Positions 25,138 to 35,679 of a stretch of DNA of 64,000 bases are shown here, one piece after another; within the stretch, counting starts at the first letter, position 1; each line of letters starts with the position of its first letter. Origin of the DNA: Erwinia sp. Lineage in GTDB: Bacteria; Pseudomonadota; Gammaproteobacteria; Enterobacterales; Enterobacteriaceae. The notes under the pieces are model-generated. The model did no database searches. It was not told the DNA's origin and saw nothing but the letters and a program-made list of their open reading frames with translations. The stretch lies in the NCBI GenBank assembly GCA_964016415.1, contig OZ024666.1, forward strand, positions 2,027,310 through 2,091,309, given 5' to 3'. The position numbers and the translations under genes are program-made.

Positions 25138-26316
25138 TTATACAGGTTGTTTTTTTGCATTTTCTTCTTTTTCGTAATGAAAGAAGAACAGCATCTCACC
25201 AAAAAGGTGACTTCTGATGGCTAACTGAAAAAGCCCCTGCTGGGAAAATTGTGTCAGAGGCAACACAAGGGCGGTATCAGTCAGAGTAAAATCCACTGCG
25301 GAAAGTTTTATTTTGCATTTGTCTGGAGTGATCACAGTCGCGATATCAGGCGCTTGCCTGATCTCCTGTAATAGCGCGAGGTCAGGTGAAAACGACAAGG
25401 GCCTGTCAGCCTGGTATTGTTTAGACAACAGTTGTGGTGGGGGACAATGTGGCCTTTTTAATCGGGAGCTTAGCACTAAATCCTGAAATCCTTCGGCCAG
25501 AATCCTGATGGTTATCTCATCCCCCTCCTGCCAGCTCTGCATCAACAGATAACGAGGATCATCTTCAATGAGAGGAATACCGAATTCGAGATGATTTTCA
25601 GGTTGGTGATAAAGGTAATCGGGCCACAAAAGCGGGAGAGTTGAGTCCCCCTTAGTGAGAGTCACACTGTAGATGAATTTGCCAAATGCCTGATGAAACT
25701 TATCGTAACTGTCAATACCGTATTGTGGTTCAAATTCGATAACAGCGGCATAGATGTAATGTGCAAAATAATACAGCTCTCTGCTTATCACCAACTGGCC
25801 GTCAACACACTTTGCATTCTGCTGATGAGAGGGATGTAAACACTCACGCACACCATACTCACCGTTGAGATGTAAGCGTTTTCTTTTATATGCAGCATCA
25901 GAAACAAGCTCTGTCTCTGTTAGCGCCAGTAACGAGCTGAAACCCGCCAGTCTTTGGAAAAAAGCGCTGTGCTCCCCCTCATTTTTTACCGCCTGTAATA
26001 AATCAGCGGTGGCGATGCAAACCGGAATATCGCTAAAACGATACTGTGATTGTTCATCCAGCTGTAAGCGTGTATTGGTGTGAGGAAAACGTTTGACGAT
26101 CTCCTGATGCGCTGGCGAGAGTGTATACGCTGCGGCGCCAGGCTGCGGTATTTCCTGCTGGTAAAACTCCACCAGCATCATATCAGTCACCGCCAGAATC
26201 CACTCAGGCAAACGTTGCTCGCTGGCGTACACTCCGTCTGACTGCAAAAAAGGACATTGTTGCGTCATGCCATGGCTTAGATGAAGTACGCCATTATCCA
26301 TGTGTAATGTTTTCAT
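25138..26316 (-). CDS. Uncharacterised protein behind a Fur box
   Basis: 392 residues, not recognised. It has no signal peptide and no membrane helix. It begins MKTLHMDNGVLHLSHGMTQQ and ends with a Lys/Glu-rich tail. Motif-like segments are WPDYLYHQPENHLEFGIPL, DPRYLLMQSWQEGDEITIRI and, near the end, AIRSHLFGEMLFFFHYEK, suggesting a mostly beta C-terminal half. The length and clean frame, and a GGAGAG site before the ATG, support a real gene. The divergent gene is the ycdX-like phosphatase, and a strong Fur box lies between the two starts, so iron-responsive expression is likely. I cannot assign an enzymatic role. Confidence 0.8.
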   Translation of the reverse strand: MKTLHMDNGVLHLSHGMTQQCPFLQSDGVYASEQRLPEWILAVTDMMLVEFYQQEIPQPGAAAYTLSPAHQEIVKRFPHTNTRLQLDEQSQYRFSDIPVCIATADLLQAVKNEGEHSAFFQRLAGFSSLLALTETELVSDAAYKRKRLHLNGEYGVRECLHPSHQQNAKCVDGQLVISRELYYFAHYIYAAVIEFEPQYGIDSYDKFHQAFGKFIYSVTLTKGDSTLPLLWPDYLYHQPENHLEFGIPLIEDDPRYLLMQSWQEGDEITIRILAEGFQDLVLSSRLKRPHCPPPQLLSKQYQADRPLSFSPDLALLQEIRQAPDIATVITPDKCKIKLSAVDFTLTDTALVLPLTQFSQQGLFQLAIRSHLFGEMLFFFHYEKEENAKKQPV

Positions 26317-26360
26317 GCTCTCTCCTTAGTTAACAGAGACAAAAACTATCACACATAACA

Positions 26361-26379
26361 GCTAATGATAATCGTTATC
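26361..26379. promoter_or_regulatory. Strong Fur box between divergent genes
   Basis: GCTAATGATAATCGTTATC matches 17 of 19 bases of the Fur consensus. It is 45 bases upstream of the uncharacterised gene (25138-26316) and 131 bases upstream of the ycdX-like gene. The distance favours control of the former. Confidence 0.85.
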
Positions 26380-26509
26380 ATGTAAATCACTTTCAACGGA
26401 TTCCAACTGCAGGGTTGTCGATTCTTTACGCATACTATGGTGAAAAAACACTGAGATTTACTTAAGATGGTGCACAACATCACCCATTCTGATTCTTTGA
26501 GGCTCATCT

Positions 26510-27244
26510 ATGTACCCAGTTGATTTACATATGCATACCGTGGGCAGTACTCATGCTTACAGCACGCTACATGACTACATTGCAGAAGCCCGGCGACGGA
26601 ATTTAAAACTGATTGCTATAACTGACCATGGCCCCGAAATGGTCGATGCGCCTCATGAGTTCCATTTTGTCAATATGCGAATTCTTCCCAGAGTGGTAGA
26701 GGGAGTTGGAATTCTGCGCAGCATTGAAGCCAATATAAAACGTAATGGTGAGATTGACTGTAACGATCGTATCAGAGCAACGCTGGATCTGGTTGTAGCA
26801 GGTTTCCATAAACCGGTTTATGCCCCGGAAAACAGTGCGATCAATACCGCAGCAATGATTGCTGCCATGGAAAGTGGGAAAGTAGATATTATCAGTCATC
26901 CGGGGAACCCGGAGTATCCGGTCGATATTCCAGAAATTGTTCGCGCGGCCAGACATTTCAATGTCGCACTTGAGCTGAATAACTCCTCATTTTTACACTC
27001 CCGACTGGGTAGCGCACCGAACTGCAAACGCATTGTACAAGAAGTCAAAAAGAGCGGTGGATGGTTATCACTAGGCAGTGATTCCCACTCTTCCTTCAGC
27101 GTTGGCGATTTCAGAGAGTGTGAAAAGATCCTCGCTGAAACCGCCTTTCCGGAGGAACAGATTCTTAATGTATCTCCCGAACGTCTGCTCAGTTTTCTGC
27201 AATCCCGTGGCAGGCCAATCATCCCTGAATTTGCTCAGTTATGA
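26510..27244 (+). CDS. ycdX: PHP-domain phosphatase YcdX
   Basis: 244 residues, matching YcdX (about 245). The trinuclear metal site of the PHP fold is visible: HMHT at residues 7-10, a further His in STHAYS, ITDHG (His40), the Glu in [19 protein letters not shown] and the final GSDSHSS (Asp and His). It is a metal-dependent phosphatase, in E. coli linked to swarming motility and acid-phosphatase activity; the natural substrate is not known. A GAGG site stands before the ATG. It is divergent from the Fur-box gene. Confidence 0.93.
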   Translation: MYPVDLHMHTVGSTHAYSTLHDYIAEARRRNLKLIAITDHGPEMVDAPHEFHFVNMRILPRVVEGVGILRSIEANIKRNGEIDCNDRIRATLDLVVAGFHKPVYAPENSAINTAAMIAAMESGKVDIISHPGNPEYPVDIPEIVRAARHFNVALELNNSSFLHSRLGSAPNCKRIVQEVKKSGGWLSLGSDSHSSFSVGDFRECEKILAETAFPEEQILNVSPERLLSFLQSRGRPIIPEFAQL

Positions 27245-27302
27245 ACAATCTGCCGGCGCTGTGACTACGGGCTATAGTCCGGCAGGATATTCAGGTTTCA
27301 TG

Positions 27303-28034
27303 TCACTGCACAGGTGCGCGGCCTTTCAGCACCGCACCGAAATCATCAATAAAATAATATTCAATAGTAGCCGGGTCAGTGATATTTGCGGGTTGTTGCA
27401 ATAACCGATAGCGCTTTTTACTGAATGGAGACACCATCATATCCATCTGCTGTTCAGCATTGATGCTGGTTGCACCATGTTTAACTGCCATCCCGGTAAA
27501 CGACACATGATAGGGAGTAGGATTATTGACTTTAATGACTGATGCCCCTTCGTGCTGTTGTACGGCAAAAGTCAATTTATCCTGGTTTTGCGTGATGGCA
27601 GGCAGTTTTTTCGGGCGATAGAAAATTTTCATCTGGGTATTCATCGCCAGAACCAGCTTACGCGGAATATCCTGATGGCTCACGGAAGGGGGAATTTCAT
27701 ACAAATTCAGCTAGGCGACTGATTCACGATCATCAGGTAAAGGCTGCTGATTATAGATAATACGAATTCCTTTTATTTCTCCAGGTTCAAGGCGAAATAC
27801 CGGTGGGAGAACCACAAAGGGAGCCCCCTTATAATCAGGATTACCGCTGCCGTCATCTATCCAGCTCTGAACAATAACCGGATAGCGATTCGTGTTGGCC
27901 AGCATCAGTGACCGTTCATTCTCGCCCTCAAGATAAATCATACGTGTTCCGGCAGCAATAATTCCGGCAGAAACCGGAAATATGGCCAGCGAGTACAGAA
28001 TAAAACACAACATGACGTGTTTTATTTTTTTCAT
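27303..28034 (-). pseudogene. Second fimbrial periplasmic chaperone, in-frame stop
   Basis: A PapD/FimC-type chaperone of about 243 codons. It has a signal peptide (MKKIKHVMLCFILYSLAIFP...SAG), then ATRMIYLEGENERSLMLANTN and the G1 donor-strand region. At the DRES(V/L)xWxNxYEIP consensus the Trp codon is TAG (27711-27713, codon 108), and the same frame continues as LNLYEIPPSVSH to the end. A TGG-to-TAG change would explain it. It is the last gene of the fimbrial operon and overlaps the stop of the adhesin gene by ATGA. A first, intact chaperone lies upstream (31956-32651). Confidence 0.88.
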
Positions 28035-29371
28035 TGCATTTTCACCAACACATACGAGGTCGCGTATACGCGTCCGGGGCTGACACTGATACCAGCGAGT
28101 TTTGATAATCTGGCAGTGAACGATTGATTATAGTGTGTGTATCCTGCTGTTGTACTTCCCTCTGCCGTTGCACCCGCCAGAACAGGATACCAGCCTGCTG
28201 CATTCCCCCCGGGTGTTGAAAGCGAAACCGTTCCTGGCTGGCCGACAAAGTTCATCTGATTACCCAGCGAGTTATACAGTGTGATGCCAACACCGTGCGC
28301 CATATCCGTGTTGAAATAGTTATCAGACACCAGCGCAGAAACCCCGCCGCTGCTGTTAATTAAACCCAGCTGACTGGCTGCACTGTATGCCCCAGGTGAG
28401 ACCTGAAAACCTATCGCCGTCTGAGTGCTGTTCACTCCCGATACTGCTGAGTTACTGCACTCAATTTGCACAGAAAAATCGGCACTGGAACTTTGTCCAT
28501 CTTCTAATGCAGCAACAGAAATGGTCGGTAGCATAACCAACGGCGTAGCATTGCGGGCAACACAAGTCGCCACCTGATAGAGCGAGTTTGCAGAACGCAT
28601 ACCATAACCGAACCCGTTATCGGCGCCCCAAAAATTATACGAAGTATTACTGTCATCCCCTGCTTTATCGCGCGCGAAACTAAAGCTAACATTACTATCA
28701 CCCGATAGTTGAATGTAGCTATTCGGCTGAATACAAGTGTAGTTACGCCCCGTTGCACTGGCGAATCCTATTCCGCTATTGTCATTATTATTGTTACCAC
28801 AATAGGCACTTCCCGCAGAGGTTCCCGATAGAGTACTTACCCGATATAACTCAGCAACAAGTGGCGGGATGTCCTGCAGCCGGATCTGAATTTTACCTGC
28901 AGACGTAGTGGCATAGGTGGTAACAGGAACTTTTTTCCAGAAACGCGTTATTGTCACACCCGACATTGTCTGGCGTAACCCGACATAAGCAAACCAGGTA
29001 GCATAAACATCGGAGAGACCATCAACCCCGCCGATATCATAATATCCACCAACACGGTCATCTCCATTGGTCGCAACCAGAAAATAGATATAAGGCAAAT
29101 CGGCGGCAACGCACTGCCATAATACAGAGGCGCTCTGCGCACCGCCGTAATTATAATTTGTGGGAGGGACGACAACTGTCGCCAATTGCGTACCAACTGG
29201 TTGCAAATAGGTATCAGTGAGGTTAACTTTGCCAAAAGGTATAAGTGCTGAACGGTCATCTTCTGTCTGTGATACCCCTGTTCTTGTGTAGGCTGCTTTC
29301 ACAGGCATCACAGATAACAAACCGAGAACAATCCCCAGGCCCAATATCATATTTAGGTAACGGTGTTGCAT
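28031..29371 (-). CDS. Fimbrial tip adhesin-like protein
   Basis: 446 residues from the ATG at 29371, preceded by GGTGGAG; a TTG at 29392 is the alternative. A signal peptide (about 1-27, ending PVKAAYT) is followed by an N-terminal receptor-binding-like region rich in Tyr, Trp and Gly, with two Cys pairs. From about residue 270 comes a pilin-type domain (a Cys in IECSN, and the C-terminal SFTARLSKLAGISVSPGRVYATSYVLVKMQ with the typical beta-zipper strand). This two-domain layout and its position after the usher suggest a tip adhesin. The receptor is unknown. The frame is intact. Confidence 0.75.
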   Translation of the reverse strand: MQHRYLNMILGLGIVLGLLSVMPVKAAYTRTGVSQTEDDRSALIPFGKVNLTDTYLQPVGTQLATVVVPPTNYNYGGAQSASVLWQCVAADLPYIYFLVATNGDDRVGGYYDIGGVDGLSDVYATWFAYVGLRQTMSGVTITRFWKKVPVTTYATTSAGKIQIRLQDIPPLVAELYRVSTLSGTSAGSAYCGNNNNDNSGIGFASATGRNYTCIQPNSYIQLSGDSNVSFSFARDKAGDDSNTSYNFWGADNGFGYGMRSANSLYQVATCVARNATPLVMLPTISVAALEDGQSSSADFSVQIECSNSAVSGVNSTQTAIGFQVSPGAYSAASQLGLINSSGGVSALVSDNYFNTDMAHGVGITLYNSLGNQMNFVGQPGTVSLSTPGGNAAGWYPVLAGATAEGSTTAGYTHYNQSFTARLSKLAGISVSPGRVYATSYVLVKMQ

Positions 29372-29401
29372 CTTTACTTTCTCCACCCTCAATTCCCCCT
29401 G

Positions 29402-31931
29402 TCAACGGCATATTGCTGATAGCCTGACTAACGGTACTCCGGGTTTAGTTTCTGTAAAATCATACGGGAGGCGACATTGTTCTTCAGCTCGGGTTCCCCA
29501 CTTGATGGTCACGCTTCCTTTACGCTGCTCACTGCGCATATAAACTTGACCCTCCTGCCCCACCATTCCAATGCTGTTACCTGTGTCATCATAAACTTCG
29601 GCTCCTAACGGTACTATTGCACCAGAGGGGCGCTGACTGGCTATCAACAGCGGCGTACCGGTTCTGGTTTTAAATGAGACTTTCACTGACGCACCAGCCA
29701 CCGGAGCGACTCTCTTTTCGTTATCAATTAGTTCAGCCTGACTGTCCATCCCTTGTGGATCAAGCGTAATCCGGCTGTAACGGTAAGGCGGCAGTGATGG
29801 CACGAAGGCATAGCCCCATCGATCAATCGTCGATTGCTGCGAATTATACACTTTGGCACCAATGGCACCTTTCGCTTCAACCAGCGCAAAGGTTTCACCC
29901 AGGTATGGACCAAAAGTGATCCCGCCGGAATGCAACGCCAATGCTCCCTGCATATATCCTGACCCTTGCCAATAGTTTTTCCCTTGCGACGCATTCAAAC
30001 CAACACTGACATCCGGGAATCGTTTTTGTAAATTCCCGGAAATTACACTGTTGTTGTATTGTTGATCACGCTGCCAGGCCAGGTTGTAGTTAAGTGTATT
30101 ATCTTTATCTACAGTACCGGAAAGAGAAGTTTGATACTGCCCTCCGCCATCAGAACTGCGGGTATATGAGTTGTTCCAGGCTATCGATTTATTCATCACA
30201 TTGAGCGGTATTGATACGGAAAGTGATGTAACCGTTTCTTTACTGGCATCATGACTGTAACTGGCGATCTGTTGACGACCCACTGACAGATTATAGCTGA
30301 TGCCATTGGAAAAGCTGCCCCCGTAGCCTAATTGTAGCTGTGTATCCCGTGCTTGCTGGTTTCGATAAGTTTGTGAAGCTGCAGAGACAAAAACACTACC
30401 ATACTCACCAAGATTCTGACTCAATGGGAGGTCAACACGAGATTCCTGCTGGTATGTGTTAGAAGACCAACTGCCACCTGATTTTTCTGCTTCGCGGACA
30501 CCAAGCACATCCGTCAGTTCACGGTATCCCGCGCTGGAGTAACAATAAGCTCCCAGTGAGACTGAGGTATTACTCGGCTGAAATGTTTTGCTGTACGAGA
30601 CTCTTGCCATCCAGCCATTGAGATAACCTGAATCAGGTAACTCAGCGCGGGAATAATTTACATCGAGACCTACCGCCCCCCAGTGACTGTTATACACGCT
30701 CCCGGCCATCAGCGATTGATATCCTTGCGCAATACGTGCCCCCATATTCCCAGTGACTGCATTACTGATCCCTTTTTGCCAGGTGAAATCAGTAAAGTCA
30801 GAGTTACTTCCGGAATCGCGCGTTTTACCTAGCGCAAAGTTATAGCGTGAGGTTCCTGGCCTTATCGATTCGGGTACAGCAGAAAAAGGCACAGAAAAGC
30901 GACTCACTGTACCATCTGCTCCGCTAACTTCGACATCAAGATCGCCGCTATAACTGGTTGGATAAAGATCATTAATTTCGAATGGGCCAGGTACAACCGT
31001 CACCTGGTAAATTTGCGCCCCATTTTGAGACACAGTAACTTTAGCATTGGTACTGGCTATGCCACGGATCACCGGAGCATAACCCCGCATGGAATCAGGC
31101 AGCATTCTGTCATCGGAATAAAGGTTGACGCCGTTATAGTTCATCCCGCTGAAAAAACGTCCGTTGGTAATCAACCCCCCGGCGGAGAACTGACTTCCTA
31201 TGCCAGGAATGGGGCGCTGCACATAACTACGAATGCGATTCCAGTTGGTACCTGTCTGCTGATTCCAGTTGAGATTAGATATCTGACGGAATTGCCAGCT
31301 AACAATATTTGCACCACCATTCAACGATAACCATAGAGAATCCTGATCATGCGGATTATCACCTGAATAGCTCACATGGTAGTAATTACTGATGTAATTG
31401 AGAAAAGCAACCGTGTTACCCACGGTTAGATCATGCGGATTCACATAACCTCTGGGAACAGACTTAACTGACTTTGAGGGATCGTCAGCTCAAGACGCAA
31501 ACTGCTGATATCAGCTCGGCTGATCCCGTTAGGGGCGACCTGAGTAAGAAAATAGCAGCTGCTATCTACGTTGTTAACGGGATGTTTTTTTTGCTGTCAT
31601 ACAGGCCAGCCTGAGTAAGAAGATCCTCGCTGAAACAAGGCTGGGCATTACCTTTCAACTCTATAAACCTGACATCACCACGCTGGACAAACTGGTTGTT
31701 AACATAGACGTCAACGTTATAGTTCCCTGGTTGCACAATGTTGCCAGCAGCCAGCTTACTTAATGCCGAAACGCTGATATTCCCACCACGAAATAACTCC
31801 GGGGCAAAAGTAAAATCGTCACTCTCCGTAGTGACTTCGCTTTGTTGTGACTCAGCGATACACGGGTGGCTAATCATCATTAGCCCCGCGATAAACCAAG
31901 TATTTTTCAACATAACCGAGTAATCATCCAA
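29402..31931 (-). pseudogene. Fimbrial outer-membrane usher, two frameshifts
   Basis: A FimD/PapC-type usher of about 840 codons that exports and assembles pilins. The N-terminal part (signal, then FAPELFRGGNISVSALSKLAAGNIVQPGNYNVDVYVN) runs to codon 121 and ends at a TAG at 31566-31568. A run of eight T at 31585-31592 (A8 in the coding strand) seems one base short: with nine A the frame continues as HPVNNVDSSCYFLTQVAPNG. Near 31456-31462 a second one-base deletion separates that piece from VPRGYVNPHDLTVGNTVAFL, after which the frame is clean to 29402: beta-barrel, plug, and C-terminal domain ending RLPYDFTETKPGVPLV. Two independent frameshifts suggest the fimbria cannot be assembled. Confidence 0.9.
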
Positions 31932-31955
31932 TGATACATAGCAGCCTTTACAATC

Positions 31956-32651
31956 TTATAAGTCGATATTACTCACCACATCAACACCGTAATCGTTCAC
32001 CATCGTCAGACTTAATTTATCTGGATTAGCTATAGTCGCAGGTAGTGCCCACCTGGCCTCACTCATCGGAGGAGCAGACATTGCAGAAGCGATTACAACC
32101 TTCTTACCACGCTGCAAGCCACTGACATGACGGAATGTTGCATAAAAACCTGAATGATTTGAAACCACCAGTTCTCTGCCGGAAATTTTGAAATGCAGTG
32201 CTTCGACAATTTTTTCAGAGGAACTCGCAATACCTGACGGCCGATAGAAGATTTTCACCCGATTGGTAATGGCCAGCACCAGCTGATTGTCACCTGTCGC
32301 ACTTTTACTCACAGCAGGCAATTGAGTAAATGTCAAAAAGAACAGTGATTCCCTATCCTGTGGAAGAGGAGCACCAACAAATGACAGCCTGACTGATTGA
32401 CCGCTATTAGATTCGATACGGAAAAATTGTGGCGTAACGATGAACGGTACATTCTTATTACTGGCGTTTTCGCCGTTATCAAGGCCAAGTTGCACCAGAT
32501 AAGGCGTACTGTCCGGGTTAGTTAGCTGTATGGTTTTATCTTTTAAATCCGCAGGATAGATGATTCTGGTACCAGTCATAATTACACTGGAAAAGGCGAC
32601 AGTGGGGAACAATATGACTAGCAAAATCAACGCTGATAACGAACGTAGCAT
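31956..32651 (-). CDS. Fimbrial periplasmic chaperone
   Basis: 231 residues from MLRSLSALILLVILFP at 32651, with AGGTGA seven bases upstream; ten more codons are open before it. A signal peptide ends near AFSS. The first Ig-like domain has GTRIIYPADLKDKTIQLTN, and the G1 strand is LVLAITNRVKIFYRP with conserved Lys and Arg for binding the pilin carboxylate. It folds pilins in the periplasm and delivers them to the usher. It follows the major pilin gene and is 24 bases before the usher gene. Intact. Confidence 0.9.
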   Translation of the reverse strand: MLRSLSALILLVILFPTVAFSSVIMTGTRIIYPADLKDKTIQLTNPDSTPYLVQLGLDNGENASNKNVPFIVTPQFFRIESNSGQSVRLSFVGAPLPQDRESLFFLTFTQLPAVSKSATGDNQLVLAITNRVKIFYRPSGIASSSEKIVEALHFKISGRELVVSNHSGFYATFRHVSGLQRGKKVVIASAMSAPPMSEARWALPATIANPDKLSLTMVNDYGVDVVSNIDL

Positions 32652-32717
32652 AAACAGGTCACCTATCCTGAAAACAGACAAAAGCAGACTTATCTTGACG
32701 ATAAGCCTGCCTGTTTC

Positions 32718-33284
32718 TTACAGATAAGACAGTGTATATTCTGCGACTGCAGTAATTTTACCCGGCTTGGCGTCTGCTGAACTCAACACATAATAACGAG
32801 CACCGAAATCGAAGCTTGCGGATGTTTGACCTACGCCCAGTGTCAAACCTGCCACTGTGGTTGGACCATTAAGTACCACTGGCGTCCCACCTGTCCCGCT
32901 GGTAGTTAACTGAATACCAAAACCTGCCGCTGCGTTAGTAGAGGTCAGACGGTTACCTAACACTCCTGTCGTTGAATCTACGTTATAGCCTAAAAACTGT
33001 GTACTGATACTCTGAGCAGCTGTGCTCGGCGCTGTACAACCTGAAACGGTGACAGTGAATGGCGTCAGGCCAGCTGTTTGCCCGTTAGATAAAGTAGAAC
33101 CAAATGCTGTTGTTGCTACAGTTGGCAACATAACAACGGAGTTAGTACTACCGTTAATTGCCACTGAGCATGTCTGGCTACTCACTTCACCCTGAAATGT
33201 TACTGTAGGTGCAGCAAATGCTGCCGCTGGTAACAATACCGCCGCTGCTAATCCCATGCTGAAAAAATTAAAATAAGCTTTCAT
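32718..33284 (-). CDS. Major fimbrial subunit (type 1-like pilin)
   Basis: 188 residues. The signal peptide (about 1-24, LLPAAAFAAPTV) is followed by a FimA-like fold: VTFQGEVSSQTCSVAING with the first Cys, the second in VSGCTAPSTA, and the C-terminal VAEYTLSYL beta-zipper strand with penultimate Tyr. It is the first gene of the operon and has a strong AAGGAGAG site, fitting a highly expressed subunit. It is rich in Thr, Ser and Gly. Intact, though the usher needed to assemble it is broken. Confidence 0.92.
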   Translation of the reverse strand: MKAYFNFFSMGLAAAVLLPAAAFAAPTVTFQGEVSSQTCSVAINGSTNSVVMLPTVATTAFGSTLSNGQTAGLTPFTVTVSGCTAPSTAAQSISTQFLGYNVDSTTGVLGNRLTSTNAAAGFGIQLTTSGTGGTPVVLNGPTTVAGLTLGVGQTSASFDFGARYYVLSSADAKPGKITAVAEYTLSYL

Positions 33285-33353
33285 AACACTCTCCTTGCTA
33301 TAAGCGACAACTCAAAAAATTAAGTCAAATATAACTAAATTTCATTGAGTTAT

Positions 33354-33378
33354 AAAAAAACCTGGTGAAGTGCACCAG
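33354..33378 (-). terminator. Hairpin with T-run in the fimbrial leader
   Basis: On the minus strand CTGGTG / CACCAG forms a 6-bp stem with a 5-base loop, followed by G and seven T. It lies about 70 bases before the pilin start. It may end transcription from upstream or act as an attenuator in the fimbrial leader. Confidence 0.6.
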
Positions 33379-33907
33379 AAACGGGCGCTAATATATCACA
33401 TGATTTTTCTAAGAAAATAACCTGATTTTAATAAATCATCTCATTTTGTTTCATCACAAAAACACCTTAATATATAAATATTAAATTTTTAATCATTATG
33501 ACAATTAATTTACATTTCTTCTGGTTAGCACCATATTTTCCTGACACTCAATACCAACCAAATATTTAACTTTTCACTTTAATATCAATGCATTAGATTT
33601 GAATATTTCAGGATATATAAGGAAACCAATTCACCAAAACACACCAGAAATTAAATCATTGATAAGAGAAAATCAGAGAAAGCAGAAGTGAATAATTACG
33701 CAAAAAAGACTAAAAAAGGCTCTTAATATTGAATAATTGCCAATTAACATATCTGTAATAACAAAAAACACATAAGTTAACTGAAAGTTAATGAAAACAT
33801 GGAGAAAGATTTTTTAGCGAGGAGAAATGTAAATTTAAGCTTTGCAATACCTATTAAATAAATAAGCAAAGCTTATTAAACAAGTTCAGTGAGATCGCAC
33901 TCAAACG
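33379..33907. other. AT-rich intergenic region of 530 bp
   Basis: Very AT-rich and without open frames of note. It separates the phosphoesterase gene from the fimbrial operon and likely holds the fimbrial promoter and binding sites for silencers such as H-NS. I see no invertible-element repeats. Confidence 0.4.
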
Positions 33908-34825
33908 TCATAGCAAGTATGAATTTTCGTTTCCAAATCCAGTAAGCTGCAGTCGGTTACTATTGAGTTCAACCGTGGCAAAAACAGGCTGAATTGCATC
34001 CCCCTCCACCATTCCCTGTAAAGTGATAAAATCAGTAGATTGCACCCGTGCATGCCCTCCCTGATGATCATGTCCTGCAAAATAGGCCCGCACCTGATAG
34101 CGGCACAGCAGGCTGACAATCTGCTCACAATTCCACAAATTGTGTTTGTTTTCCGGGGTTAAAGGATAATGTCCAAAGACAATCACGCATTCCTGTTGCG
34201 CTTTTGCATCAATCAATTGCTGTTCCAACCAGGAGAGTTGGGTTTCACCTACTGCACCGTTCCACGGCTGAGCATGGCATTTTTCAGCCGCCTGCAACAC
34301 AGAGAGCATCTTTTCAGCTTCAGTACGATCCGAGCCATTAGCTGCATTGCAATAGAGACTGATATCATTCCCATCGATCACCACAAAACGATATCCTGTC
34401 ACTGAGAAGGCATAATAATGTTTGGGGAGCGGTAACGCACTGGCGGCTAAATGTTGTGAAATAACGTCAGCATCATGGTTGCCAATCACTGAAGCGTGAG
34501 GATGGCGCAGCTTTTCATAACAGTGCAGTAGCGGGGTAAAGCTTTGCCAATATTGATCGACAAAATCACCCACAGTAACAACAAAAGAGAGCGGCTGTTC
34601 ATTCAGCTGGCTAATCGCCGAAGATAACTTATCCAGACTCTGACGGTAGAAACGATTGTTGGCTGTATCGCTGTCAGCATATTGTGGGTCAGCCATGATA
34701 CCGAAACGCACCACTCCGTCAGTCACCGGATTAGGTTTCGGTACCTGATAAAGCTGCCATACTGCGCCCAGTGAGTGCTGCTGCAAGGATGATAATGGTG
34801 TCGGACTAAAAGGAGAGTAAGCCAT
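33908..34825 (-). CDS. Calcineurin-like phosphoesterase, ADP-ribose/CDP-alcohol diphosphatase type
   Basis: 305 residues from the ATG at 34825, which overlaps the permease stop as ATGA, so translation is probably coupled. The metallophosphoesterase motifs are FGIMADPQY, VTVGDFVDQYW, VIGNHD, VFGHYPL and YFAGHDHQGGH. The opening phrase DPQYAD...RFYRQSLDKL closely resembles manganese-dependent ADP-ribose/CDP-alcohol diphosphatases. No signal peptide is seen, so it should act in the cytoplasm on what the adjacent importer brings in. This position is filled by the diesterase UgpQ in the E. coli ugp operon, so a phosphodiester or nucleoside diphosphate-alcohol substrate is inferred. Confidence 0.82.
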   Translation of the reverse strand: MAYSPFSPTPLSSLQQHSLGAVWQLYQVPKPNPVTDGVVRFGIMADPQYADSDTANNRFYRQSLDKLSSAISQLNEQPLSFVVTVGDFVDQYWQSFTPLLHCYEKLRHPHASVIGNHDADVISQHLAASALPLPKHYYAFSVTGYRFVVIDGNDISLYCNAANGSDRTEAEKMLSVLQAAEKCHAQPWNGAVGETQLSWLEQQLIDAKAQQECVIVFGHYPLTPENKHNLWNCEQIVSLLCRYQVRAYFAGHDHQGGHARVQSTDFITLQGMVEGDAIQPVFATVELNSNRLQLTGFGNENSYLL

Positions 34826-35679
34826 CAGCGAATACCTGCCCGCATAAATGATTGTACAAACTGACGCTGAAAGAATAAAAACAGCACGAGTAAAGGCAGC
34901 GTTGTCATCAGCGTGGCTGCGCCAATCAGTGCCCACTGAACACCCTGCTCAGGTGCCGAAAATAGCTGCAAACCAACCGTCAGCGGTCGCACAGTAACAG
35001 AGTCTGTGATAACCAAAGGCCAAAGAAAATCATTCCAGTGAAAGCTGATCGACACTAACGCAAAAGCGACATAAACCGGTTTTGCCAGCGGAATATAAAT
35101 TCGTCACAAAATATAGAATCGACTGGCACCCTCGACCAAAGCCGCTTCTTCCAGCACTAAGGGAATGCTTTTAAACGTCTGCCGCAACAGAAAAATAGCA
35201 AATGCAGAAGCAAAATAAGGCAATGCAATTCCTAACAACGTGTCACGTAAGCCTAGTGCGCTGATGGTGTGGTAATTATTCAAAATAAGCACATCGGGGC
35301 TGATCATCAGCTGTAATAATACCAGTGCGAACACAATGCCGGCCCCCATAAGGCGAAAACGCACCAATGCATAAGCCGCCATGGTTGCCAGCACCAACTG
35401 AAAAACGATGATCAGCAACACCTGTAGTAAGGTGTTGAGGAAATAGCGACCAAAAGGTGCGGCTTGCCACGCTCTGACGAAATTTTCCAGTGTCAGCGGA
35501 GCCAGTAAAGAAAAAGAACCCTGACTGGAAGTTGGATGAATAGCTACCCAGCAAGCAACCAGTACCGGCAACAACCACAATGTGGCCACCGCCCAAATCA
35601 ATAAATTGCCAGCCCAGCTACGCAAGGATAATGAACGTCCTCGGGAGGTGGACGCTGGAAGAGAGAGTGAGTCGCTCAT
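34825..35679 (-). pseudogene. Ugp-type ABC transporter permease (UgpE-like), in-frame stop
   Basis: A carbohydrate ABC permease of about 284 codons with six helices. The EAA loop reads EEAALVEGASRFYIL, followed immediately by TGA at 35104-35106 (codon 192). The same frame goes on as RIYIPLAKPVYVAFALVSI to the end at 34825. In the family the stop position is a Trp, so TGG to TGA fits. The last two helices are lost. It overlaps the preceding permease gene (ATGA) and the following phosphoesterase gene (ATGA). Confidence 0.9.

Noticed and set aside
33379..33907. Invertible promoter (fim-switch type) upstream of the fimbrial operon
   Set aside because: No pair of inverted repeats flanking the promoter region and no recombinase gene nearby were found.
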